Below, in pieces: positions 1-8,210 of a stretch of 64,000 nucleotides of DNA. A program made the translations under genes and the position numbers. Origin of the DNA: Spirochaetota bacterium (GTDB lineage: Bacteria > Spirochaetota > JAAYUW01 > JAOAHJ01); the NCBI GenBank assembly GCA_026415295.1, contig JAOAHJ010000003.1, positions 1 to 64,000 of the forward strand. The letters run 5' to 3'. The notes under the pieces are model-generated. The model worked only from the letters and a program-made list of their open reading frames with translations. It searched no databases and had not been told where the DNA came from. Numbering within the stretch: the first letter of the stretch is position 1; each line of letters begins with the position of its first letter.

Positions 1-1352
1 TATAAAGTTTTTCTACCTATACCAAGCATTCTTGCAACTTTTGCTTTGTTTTTAATTTTGCTCAATGTAAATTCAATATATTTTTTTTCAAGTTCTTCTA
101 AAGGTGTACCTATTTTAACCTGTAAATATTTTTCTTTAGAACCAATTTCATCTGAAGTAACAAAATCTGGTATAGTTTTAACTTCACTTTTAATATAAGA
201 AGGAATGTCATCTATATCAAGAATATCGTCTCTACTCATAACTATCATATTCTCTATTGTATTTTCAAGTTCACGAACATTTCCTGGCCAACTATATGAA
301 ACAAGTATATTTAGAGCTGATGGAGAAATAGAAGAAATATTTTTACTATTTTCTTTTGAAAATTTATCTATAAAATGTTTTATAAGCAAAGGAATATCAT
401 CTTTTCTTTCTCTAAGTGGTGGTAAAGTTATTTTTATTACATTTAACCTCCAGTATAAATCATCTCTAAATTTGCCAGCCTTTACTAATTCCTGTAAATC
501 TTTATTTGTAGCTGCTATAATTCTAACATCAACTTTAATAGGTTTTTCACCCCCAACTCTTTCAAATTCTTTATGTTGAAGTATTCTTAATAATTTAATT
601 TGTATTGATGGAGATATTTCCCCAATTTCATCCAAAAATATGGTTCCTTTATCTGCAAGTTCAAACCTTCCAGGTTTTGTTCTTATAGCCCCTGTAAAAG
701 CTCCTTTTTCATGACCAAATAACTCTGATTCAAGCAATGTTTCTGTTAATGCAGAGCAGTTTACTTTTATAAGTTCCCCTTGTCTTCCAGATTTTTCATG
801 AATAGCTTCTGCAATTAATTCTTTTCCAGTACCTGTTTCTCCATAGATTAAAACAGTAGCCTTTGTAGGAGCAATTTGCGATACTGTTTCAAAAATATCA
901 AGCATTTTTTTGGATCTTCCAATTATTTTGTCCGAAAACGCTGTTTTTAGAAAGGATGTTTTTAGTAATTCATAATCTTTTTTAAATTTTGCAAAATCAA
1001 TAGCTTTTTTTATAACGACAACAATTTTATCAATATTTTCAAAAGGTTTTATAAAAAAATCATAAACCCCTTCTTTCATAAGATTAATAGCATCTTCAAC
1101 AGTAGCTTTACCAGAAATTATAATTACAGGTATAGATGGATATTTTGATTTAATAATATTAAAAAGTTCTTTTCCATTTAACTCTGGCATAACAAGATCA
1201 GTAATAATGCATTCAACTATATCTTCATTTTCTTCAATATACTCTAAAGCTTTTGCTCCATTTTCAAAATCAACTACTTGAAGTCCATTAAGCTCAATAA
1301 GCCTTTTTAAAGCCATTCTAATATTTAACTCATCATCAATTAAGACAACCAT
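1..1352 (-). CDS. Sigma-54-dependent response regulator, NtrC/AtoC type (3' end cut by window edge)
   Basis: This DNA-binding response regulator would activate sigma-54 promoters after phosphorylation by a sensor kinase that is not in the window. About 450 codons are present. The receiver domain covers roughly residues 1-120, with the acidic pair D6/D7 and phospho-acceptor D52 in the context ITDLVMP. The AAA+ domain follows, with a Walker A (GETGTGKE) and the sigma-54 contact loop GAFTGA. The C-terminus is a Fis-type helix-turn-helix, read as [11 protein letters not shown] just before the edge, so only a few residues are missing. The start is the ATG at 1352, preceded by AAGGATAAAAA. The gene lies 252 bp downstream of the TPR gene on the same strand. 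Family assignment is firm; the regulon is unknown. Its presence implies that the organism has RpoN. Confidence 0.95.
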   Translation of the reverse strand, partial: MVVLIDDELNIRMALKRLIELNGLQVVDFENGAKALEYIEENEDIVECIITDLVMPELNGKELFNIIKSKYPSIPVIIISGKATVEDAINLMKEGVYDFFIKPFENIDKIVVVIKKAIDFAKFKKDYELLKTSFLKTAFSDKIIGRSKKMLDIFETVSQIAPTKATVLIYGETGTGKELIAEAIHEKSGRQGELIKVNCSALTETLLESELFGHEKGAFTGAIRTKPGRFELADKGTIFLDEIGEISPSIQIKLLRILQHKEFERVGGEKPIKVDVRIIAATNKDLQELVKAGKFRDDLYWRLNVIKITLPPLRERKDDIPLLIKHFIDKFSKENSKNISSISPSALNILVSYSWPGNVRELENTIENMIVMSRDDILDIDDIPSYIKSEVKTIPDFVTSDEIGSKEKYLQVKIGTPLEELEKKYIEFTLSKIKNKAKVARMLGIGRKTL

Positions 1353-1604
1353 TTTTTATCCTTATAATTTGAATCTATATAAAATATAACACAAATGTAA
1401 AAAATTGAGACATAAAAATTAATATTATTTTATTAAATTTATTTACTTATTAAAAAAATTTAATTATAGATTTAAATAATAATGTAGGTTAAATATTTAT
1501 AAATGCATTTTATAATAAGATTATTAAATTATTAGTAACAATATTTAAATTTAATATAAGATATTTGTTAAAAATAAGAAAGTAAAAGTAAAAAAGATTA
1601 TTAA

Positions 1605-2963
1605 TTAAATATATGTTCCTTTTAATAAAGCTAATAAAGTTTGTTTATTAATAAGATTTATTTGTCTTGAATTAGCAAAATCAATAATATCTGGAGTAAA
1701 GTTACCAGGATAGATTATGTGCATTTTTGAGCAGTTATTTTTGATCATTTTGTCTCTCATTGATTGAACATCATCAAGAAGTATCTCAGTTTGAGAATCT
1801 CTTATAAATACAAAAAAATTATTTTCTTTTTTTGTTGTTATTAAAGCTTGTGTATTTTGAGGAATACCAACAACATATACGATTTTTCCAAAATCCATAA
1901 TTTCAAGAACTTTGAAATTCATAGTAGCTAATATTTTTGTTGCAATGTTTTTAAAATCTTCTGATTTAGCTATTATGTATTCTTTATATTTATCATCAAC
2001 TGATAGTTCTGAATAAATATTTAACTTTTTTTCAACATCTTTATAACTTTTATTAACAAGATAAAGTTCATTCCATAGCTTTAAAGCATTATCTATGTCT
2101 TTAATTGCTTCATAAGCTAAAGAAAGATCATATTTTGCTTCTAAAAGCAATTCATTTTCTTTTATATTTGTGATAGCTTTTAAATAAAATTTTATTGCAT
2201 TATTATAGTCTTTTGTTGCATGAAGAATTGATGCTATTTGATATAATGATTGGCCTTTAAACTTTGTTGAATAAACCCCCTTAGAAAAGTAGTCAATAGC
2301 AAGTTTTGTTTTGCCAAATTGTTGATAAATAAGACCTAGATAATAAGCAGCATCGTAAAAGTTATTTTGTAAATCAATACACCTTAAAAAGTGCCTTTCA
2401 GCATCTCTATAAAGCTTTGAGATATAATATATTCTTCCAATATTGTAATGAGCTATTGGATTTTTATCATCAAGTTGCAAAGCTTTTTTATAATAACTTG
2501 CTGCATTTCCAAAGCTTTTTTTTTCAAAAAATATTTCTCCAACTTGGGTTAAAAAATAGGGATCATTTGGAAATTTCTTTGAAAGAAATAGATATTCCCC
2601 AAGTGCTTCATCAAACTTTTGTAATTGAAAATAAAGATCAGCAAGTCTTGTATGTATATATAGTTGTTCTGATTCAGAAACAAAGCCAGCGTTTCTTAAT
2701 GCCATATTGTATTCAGCTATAGCAGCATTTATGTCACCTTTTTTATCAAAAGCAATTCCAAGATAATAGTGGGCTCTCCCATTGTTTTTTTCTTTTGAAA
2801 GTATCTTAAGTAGTTTTTCTATTGCTTCATCTAGTCTATTATTGTCTATCATTGTCTTTATAGAGTCCATTACAAGAACTTTTGATTTGAATACAAAAAA
2901 ATATGCAAATACAGAAAGAAAAATAATAATTATTATAAATGATGCTATAAAACCCATTTCCAT
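1605..2963 (-). CDS. Membrane-anchored TPR protein with Mrr-like C-terminal domain
   Basis: The 452-residue protein begins with one hydrophobic segment (about residues 5-27), which suggests membrane anchoring. Tetratricopeptide repeats follow from about residue 35 to 310 (patterns such as AHYYLGIAFDKKGDINAAIAEY and PIAHYNIGRIYYISKLYRDAERHF). The last 120 residues resemble the Mrr-type restriction endonuclease fold: a helix (FKNIATKILATMNFKV), a beta core, and a closing segment (FTPDIIDFANSRQINLINKQTLLALL). The PD-(D/E)xK catalytic signature expected in the core (here ALITTKKENNFFVFI) is not recognisable, so the domain may be non-catalytic. No Shine-Dalgarno sequence is seen before the ATG. 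The gene starts 37 bp after the oxidoreductase gene and may share its transcript. The exact role is unknown. Confidence 0.8.
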   Translation of the reverse strand: MEMGFIASFIIIIIFLSVFAYFFVFKSKVLVMDSIKTMIDNNRLDEAIEKLLKILSKEKNNGRAHYYLGIAFDKKGDINAAIAEYNMALRNAGFVSESEQLYIHTRLADLYFQLQKFDEALGEYLFLSKKFPNDPYFLTQVGEIFFEKKSFGNAASYYKKALQLDDKNPIAHYNIGRIYYISKLYRDAERHFLRCIDLQNNFYDAAYYLGLIYQQFGKTKLAIDYFSKGVYSTKFKGQSLYQIASILHATKDYNNAIKFYLKAITNIKENELLLEAKYDLSLAYEAIKDIDNALKLWNELYLVNKSYKDVEKKLNIYSELSVDDKYKEYIIAKSEDFKNIATKILATMNFKVLEIMDFGKIVYVVGIPQNTQALITTKKENNFFVFIRDSQTEILLDDVQSMRDKMIKNNCSKMHIIYPGNFTPDIIDFANSRQINLINKQTLLALLKGTYI

Positions 2964-3000
2964 AAAAAAAAACTTAAAAAATTTTGATAAACTAAAATAA

Positions 3001-4179
3001 TTACTTAAAAAACTCTTTTTTATTAAAACTTCTTGATAATCTTAAATCATATAAAACTTTTTTATCATCTTCACTTAGTTTATCGGTTAATTTTTTAACA
3101 ATAAGAATTGAAATTCCAGGTCCAAACATAAACCCCTGTCCACAAAGTCCACCTATTATTATATAGTTTTTCAAAGGTTCATCTATAATTGGTGAACCAT
3201 CAGGTGAGTTTGGGTAGTAGCCTCTCCATGTTCTTCTAATTCTTAAATTTGAAATTGAAGGTAAAATATTATTAAACCTTTGGGCTGATAGAAGCATAAA
3301 AGATTCTGTTGGAAGGTTAGATGTGCAATATATTGGAGGTTCAGGAGTTAAACAGAAAATAATTTGTCCTTCATTATTTTGATAAAAATAAAAATTCTTT
3401 GATTCTTTATATGGTCTTATATCAACAATCAGTGGATTAAACCACTTTTTTACAGGTTCAGTAATACCTGCTTCATGGCAATCTGCTAATATTGGTATTG
3501 GATCTAATATTTTTTCTTCAATTAAATTTTTATGAGGATCATTTATGTCTATCCCTGAACAATTTATAACTGTGTTACAATGAAAAGTTTCATTACTAAT
3601 TTTGACTCCAACAATTTCAATATCATTATTTTTATTTTTTTTATAAATGATATTATCAACTTTTTTATTAAACAAAAATTCTACACCATTTTCTTTTGCA
3701 AGCTTAAAATAGGCAAAATTAGATTTTAATGGAGAACAGTTTCCATCTTCAGGAGAGTAAATACCACCAAGCAAATTTATTTCATCAATATTAGGTACAA
3801 GTTCTTTAACAGAATCTTTTTCTATCCAATTGATATTAAGCCCTGCTTCTTTTTGTTTCATTAATAGTTCTAAAACATTTTTTCTATCATTTTCAGTATA
3901 AATAGGATAAAGGTAACCCCCTGAAAACCAATCTATATCTATGCCATATTTTTGGTGAAAATTTGAAAACTCTTCTATTGATTTAAGTCCTATTTTTATC
4001 TTTGCAAATTCTGAATGGGTAGCACGAACACCACCTATTGCTGCTCTGTTTTGTCCCCTTCCTGGTGAAACTTCCTTTTCTATTACTAATACTTTAAATT
4101 TTTCTTTTGAAAGATAAAAAGAAAGGGGAGTTCCGATTGAACCAGCACCAATAATAATAATATCGTAAATATTTTTCAT
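3001..4179 (-). CDS. FAD-dependent oxidoreductase, DAO family (sarcosine oxidase beta / HcnC-like)
   Basis: This 392-residue flavoprotein of the D-amino-acid oxidase (DAO) superfamily has an N-terminal dinucleotide-binding motif GAGSIG (about residues 12-17) and VIEKE at the end of the second strand. The C-terminal FAD-contacting segment reads GGLCGQGFMFGPGI. Members oxidise secondary or primary amines such as sarcosine, glycine, proline or dimethylglycine. It is 98 bp downstream of a multi-domain iron-sulfur/FAD subunit on the same strand, so the two probably form one heteromeric amine dehydrogenase complex that passes electrons to iron-sulfur clusters and not to oxygen. The start ATG follows an AGGT-type Shine-Dalgarno. 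The substrate cannot be told from sequence. Confidence 0.85.
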   Translation of the reverse strand: MKNIYDIIIIGAGSIGTPLSFYLSKEKFKVLVIEKEVSPGRGQNRAAIGGVRATHSEFAKIKIGLKSIEEFSNFHQKYGIDIDWFSGGYLYPIYTENDRKNVLELLMKQKEAGLNINWIEKDSVKELVPNIDEINLLGGIYSPEDGNCSPLKSNFAYFKLAKENGVEFLFNKKVDNIIYKKNKNNDIEIVGVKISNETFHCNTVINCSGIDINDPHKNLIEEKILDPIPILADCHEAGITEPVKKWFNPLIVDIRPYKESKNFYFYQNNEGQIIFCLTPEPPIYCTSNLPTESFMLLSAQRFNNILPSISNLRIRRTWRGYYPNSPDGSPIIDEPLKNYIIIGGLCGQGFMFGPGISILIVKKLTDKLSEDDKKVLYDLRLSRSFNKKEFFK

Positions 4180-4277
4180 AAAATTTTACCTGAATTTATT
4201 TTATAATATTTTATTTTAATATTTTAATTAAATTTTATTATTTTAATTAAAATTAAAAATATTTTTAAAAATAATTT

Positions 4278-6533
4278 TTATTTTTTATCAAAAATGTTTT
4301 TTTTAACTACTTCCCCTGCAAAATATTTAAGTGGAATTTCTACTGAAAATGGTCTTGGGGTATTATGAATTATATCATTTCGATTTATATTGTATTCTCT
4401 AAAAATTGAAAGTATAGTTGTGGAGCAAGATTTACCGCCACATGCACCCATTGAAAGCCTAGTTGCAGCTTTTATAAAATTTATATCAGATATTCCTAAC
4501 TCAATAAGAGCTCTAACCTCATTTTCTTTTACTCTTTCACAAATACAAATATTCCCTGAATTTTTGTTTTCACTAAATATTTTTGATATAATTTTATCAT
4601 TATTTTCTATCTCTTTAATTTGAATATCATCTTGTAGTTTGAGCCTAAAAGAGGCAGCTTTATTTGAATTTTCTTCTGATACCCATAAATTAATTATCCA
4701 TCTCTTATCATTTTTAAAGTATTTCATTGATTCAATTTGACCTTCCTCTAAAATGTTCCCTTCATAATCAGTGATTGGTAATTTTATTTTATTTAATATA
4801 TCTTGAGATTTAATTTTTATATTATTATTTGCTTCAACTTCATATTCGATAGAATTATCTAAAAATTCTGGAGTGAATTCAAATGGAAAAGAAACAATAA
4901 CCTTATTACCATTTTTTTTCTTTTTGTTTACAAGAGTTATTGCAAGACCCGGACATATTAAAACACACCTTAAACAACCAGTACAATTTTTTCTATATAT
5001 AGGAATATCATATATTGGGTCTCCTTGGATTTGTATGGCATTAACAGGGCAAACTGTTGTACATGGGTTACATGGGATCTGTTGAAAGCAGAAAATATTT
5101 GGAAATATTAACTCATTTCCTTCATAAAATATTGGACTAAAATTTTTTCCACCTGGTGATTTCAAAATATTTTCTTTTTTATGAAGATTTTCATCAATGG
5201 TTATGTTTATTCCATTATCAATTAGAAATTTATAAGCTGCAAGCTTGCCAGAAAACATAGCAGATGAAGCTTCTGCAATTTCATTTGCATCACCAGCTTT
5301 ATAAACTTTAATTCCAGAATCCTTAAATAAATTTTCATATTCATTGTTTTCCTTTAAACCAACTGCTATTAAAACAGTATCAACATCAAACTTTTTTATA
5401 TTTCTATAAGTTGGTTTAAAATTATTATCACATTCACTAATAATGATGTTCTCAACTTTTTCTTTTCCTTCTGCTAAAATTGGGACATGTTGTAAAAATA
5501 CTGGGATCCCATATCTTTTAATTTTATCAAGGTGTACTTTGTATCCTGATACTCTATTTAGCCCATCACATATTCCAGAAACTTTAATTCCTGCTTGTAG
5601 GGCATGGTAAGCTGCAATTAATCCAACATTTCCAGTTCCTACTATAAATATGTTTTTTGAGCATTTTACAAGATCTCTATTTAGAAGTGTCTGAAAAGCT
5701 CCAGCTCCAAAAATTCCAGGGAGATGGTTTCCCTTAAATGAAAGAAACTTTTCTCTTGCACCAGATGTTAAAAAAACAGATTTAGTTTTTAATAGAAAAT
5801 AATTTTCTCCATTAAATAATCCAACTGTTTTATCTTCAAAAACAGAAACAAAATAAGTATTTGTCATTATTTTGATATTTTTTGATCCTTCTATCTCTTT
5901 TTGTAAAATCTCTGCAATTTCTATTCCTCTTTTACCAGCATAACAATCTTCTTGTGAACCGAAGAATTTATGAGTTTGGAGTAAAAGTTTTCCCCCCAAT
6001 TTTTCTTTATCATCAACAAGAATGACTTTTATATCTGGGAATTCGGTTAATACTTTTGCAACAGAAAGACCTGCTGGACCCCCCCCTATTATTAAAACAT
6101 CAGAATCTATTTCATAAATTTGAGGGAAATAAGGATCTTTAGAAAAGTAAAGTTCAGGGATTTCCTCTATAGAATAAATTTTGTCCCCATCTTTAATGGG
6201 AGTCATACATCCTTTGACTATTTCTCCATTAACTAAAATCCTGCATTGTGAACACATTCCATTTGCACAAAAAAGTCCTTGTGGGGAGTTATCATGGTGG
6301 TTTTTCCCAATATTATAAATCCCATATGATGCTAAAGCTGAAGTTATCATCATTCCTTCAAGAGCAAAAAGCTTATTATTGTTGTAGAAGAATGATATTA
6401 CCTTTTTATTTTTATATGGTGGTAAAATAGGGTGATTATAAATTATATTATTTAATTTATAATTTGAATTTTGGTTTTCACTATCTTTATTGTTGTTTAT
6501 ATTGAAATATGGAGGGACAGATTCCTTTTGCAT
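4278..6533 (-). CDS. Multi-domain iron-sulfur/FAD oxidoreductase subunit (sarcosine oxidase alpha / HcnAB-like)
   Basis: The 751-residue protein has, in order: a short [2Fe-2S] ferredoxin domain (C89, C94, C97, C109), an FAD/NAD(P)-binding reductase domain (GGGPAG near 150-155; second nucleotide motif GTGNVG near 299-304), a ferredoxin-like insertion with C488-x2-C491-x3-C495 and C517-x2-C520-x2-C523-x3-C527, and a C-terminal BFD-like [2Fe-2S] domain (C663, C665, C698, C703). The order Fer2 / reductase / BFD matches fused HcnA-HcnB or sarcosine oxidase alpha subunits; the inserted 4Fe-4S region fits anaerobic electron transfer. It lies just upstream of the DAO-family gene and probably forms the electron-transfer subunit of one complex. 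The start follows AAGGATATCTTT. Domain calls are firm; the substrate is unknown. Confidence 0.88.
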   Translation of the reverse strand: MQKESVPPYFNINNNKDSENQNSNYKLNNIIYNHPILPPYKNKKVISFFYNNNKLFALEGMMITSALASYGIYNIGKNHHDNSPQGLFCANGMCSQCRILVNGEIVKGCMTPIKDGDKIYSIEEIPELYFSKDPYFPQIYEIDSDVLIIGGGPAGLSVAKVLTEFPDIKVILVDDKEKLGGKLLLQTHKFFGSQEDCYAGKRGIEIAEILQKEIEGSKNIKIMTNTYFVSVFEDKTVGLFNGENYFLLKTKSVFLTSGAREKFLSFKGNHLPGIFGAGAFQTLLNRDLVKCSKNIFIVGTGNVGLIAAYHALQAGIKVSGICDGLNRVSGYKVHLDKIKRYGIPVFLQHVPILAEGKEKVENIIISECDNNFKPTYRNIKKFDVDTVLIAVGLKENNEYENLFKDSGIKVYKAGDANEIAEASSAMFSGKLAAYKFLIDNGINITIDENLHKKENILKSPGGKNFSPIFYEGNELIFPNIFCFQQIPCNPCTTVCPVNAIQIQGDPIYDIPIYRKNCTGCLRCVLICPGLAITLVNKKKKNGNKVIVSFPFEFTPEFLDNSIEYEVEANNNIKIKSQDILNKIKLPITDYEGNILEEGQIESMKYFKNDKRWIINLWVSEENSNKAASFRLKLQDDIQIKEIENNDKIISKIFSENKNSGNICICERVKENEVRALIELGISDINFIKAATRLSMGACGGKSCSTTILSIFREYNINRNDIIHNTPRPFSVEIPLKYFAGEVVKKNIFDKK

Positions 6534-6564
6534 AAAGATATCCTTAAAATAATTTATTAGTTTA

Positions 6565-6620
6565 AATTTATAAGAATTTTATTGATTGTCAATTGACAAA
6601 AATTTAATAAATTTTATTTT
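6565..6620. promoter_or_regulatory. Divergent promoter pair with back-to-back -35 boxes
   Basis: The perfect 14-bp palindrome TTGTCAATTGACAA at 6586-6599 supplies a TTGACA -35 on each strand. On the plus strand TTGACA (6593-6598) is followed after 16 bp by TATTTT (6615-6620), suited to gltX. On the minus strand TTGACA (6592-6587) is followed after 16 bp by TAAATT (6570-6565), suited to the oxidoreductase operon. The boxes are seen directly; promoter function is inferred. Confidence 0.5.
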
Positions 6621-6677
6621 TTTTTTACTTATTAGATAAAAATAATTTGAGAATTTTCAAACATTTAAGGAGCTTTA

Positions 6678-8180
6678 ATGAGAATTAAAACAAGATTTGC
6701 ACCATCTCCAACTGGCTATCTTCATATAGGAGGGGCAAGAACTGCTCTATTTTCATATTTATATGCAAAACATTTTGGTGGGGATTTTTTTTTAAGAATA
6801 GAAGATACAGATAGAACAAGATATGTTGAAGATGCAGTTGATGATATTATAAGATCATTAAGGTGGCTTGGGTTAGATTTCGATGGGGAAATAGTTTATC
6901 AATCTAAAAGGCTTGAATTATACCAAAAAGCGGCTTCTAAATTATTAGAGGAAGGGAAAGCTTATAGATGTTTCTGTTCACAAGCAAGGCTTGAAAGAAT
7001 TAGAAATGTTAGGATGCAAAATAAACTTCCTTCTGGATACGATAGAAAGTGTAGAGATCTTTCTCAAGATGAAATAAATGAAAATATGAAAAATGGTGTT
7101 CCTTATGTAATAAGGTTAAAGGTACCTCTTGAAGGTAAAACAGTATGTAACGATATGATTAGAGGAGAAATTGAATTTGAAAATTCTGTTTTGGAAGATA
7201 TAGTTCTGCTTAAAAGTGATGGTTTTCCAACTTATCATTTAGCTCATGTTGTAGATGATCATGATATGGAGATAACTCATATAACAAGAGGGGAAGAATG
7301 GATTTCTTCTTTCCCTTTGCATGTAATTTTATTTAATTATATGGGTTATGAATTACCCCAATATGCTCATTTACCAGTTATTTTATCAGCAGATGGTGGA
7401 AAACTTTCAAAAAGACATGGAGCAACATCAGTAAAAGAGTTTATTGAAGCTGGTTATATTCCTGAAGCTATGATAAATTTTTTAGCTTTACTTGGATGGT
7501 CATATGACGACAAACAAGAAGTTTTTTCAAAGGATGAACTTATAAAATATTTTGATCTTTCTAAAGTTTCAAAGTCTTCTGCTGTTTTTTCTTATGAAAA
7601 GTTAAATTGGTATAATGGTTACTATTTAAGAAATAAAAGTGATCAAGAATATTTTAAAATTTCTTTGCCTTTCTTTATAAAAGCAGGATATGTTAAAAGT
7701 ATTGATAGAAATATTAAAATAGATTTATCTGAAAAAAATAATTTTGAAAATATGATAACAAAAGAAGAAAAAGATTATATAATGAAGATAATTCCAAATA
7801 TAAAAGAAAGAATAGAAATTCTTTCCCAAATAGAATCTTATTGTGACTTTTTTTACAAAGATCCAACTACATATAATATTGAGGATTTTATTGATAAAAA
7901 GAGAGATATAAATCAGAATATAATTATTTTGGAACATGTACTTGAGGCTTTAAGCTTTCTTGATGAAAAAAGTTATAATTTAACAGGACTTGAAAATTGT
8001 TTAAGAGAATTAGCAGAGAAATATAATATTAGGACAAAAGATCTTTTTATGCCAATAAGGATTGCTTTAACAGGGAGAAAATATTCCCCAGGTCTTTTCG
8101 AAACCATTGAAATTTTAGGTAAAGAGACAACATTAAGAAGAATTAATAATTCCATAAATTATTTAAAAAGTAAACTGTAA
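6678..8180 (+). CDS. gltX: Glutamyl-tRNA synthetase
   Basis: This cytosolic class I synthetase charges tRNA-Glu (and, in many bacteria, also tRNA-Gln for later amidation). The protein is 500 residues, normal for the family. The HIGH-type motif is HIGG (16-19) within PSPTGYLHIGGARTAL, and the KMSKS-type motif is KLSKR (242-246). C98, C100 and C125 lie where zinc-binding GluRS proteins carry their metal site. The start ATG follows AAGGAGCTTTA. ileS begins 30 bp downstream, so the two synthetases are probably cotranscribed. Confidence 0.97.
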   Translation: MRIKTRFAPSPTGYLHIGGARTALFSYLYAKHFGGDFFLRIEDTDRTRYVEDAVDDIIRSLRWLGLDFDGEIVYQSKRLELYQKAASKLLEEGKAYRCFCSQARLERIRNVRMQNKLPSGYDRKCRDLSQDEINENMKNGVPYVIRLKVPLEGKTVCNDMIRGEIEFENSVLEDIVLLKSDGFPTYHLAHVVDDHDMEITHITRGEEWISSFPLHVILFNYMGYELPQYAHLPVILSADGGKLSKRHGATSVKEFIEAGYIPEAMINFLALLGWSYDDKQEVFSKDELIKYFDLSKVSKSSAVFSYEKLNWYNGYYLRNKSDQEYFKISLPFFIKAGYVKSIDRNIKIDLSEKNNFENMITKEEKDYIMKIIPNIKERIEILSQIESYCDFFYKDPTTYNIEDFIDKKRDINQNIIILEHVLEALSFLDEKSYNLTGLENCLRELAEKYNIRTKDLFMPIRIALTGRKYSPGLFETIEILGKETTLRRINNSINYLKSKL

Positions 8181-8210
8181 TTTTTATTAAAAAATATTTT
8201 GGAGGAAATG

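Noticed and set aside
205-579. Plus-strand open frame of 124 codons near the window start
   Set aside because: It is antisense to the AAA+ domain of the sigma-54 response regulator, whose motifs read clearly on the minus strand; the frame has no Shine-Dalgarno and no family features.
8199-8210. TTG at 8199 as the start of ileS
   Set aside because: The codon overlaps the GGAGG ribosome-binding site; ATG 8211 has a 5-nt spacer and fits the usual N-terminus.
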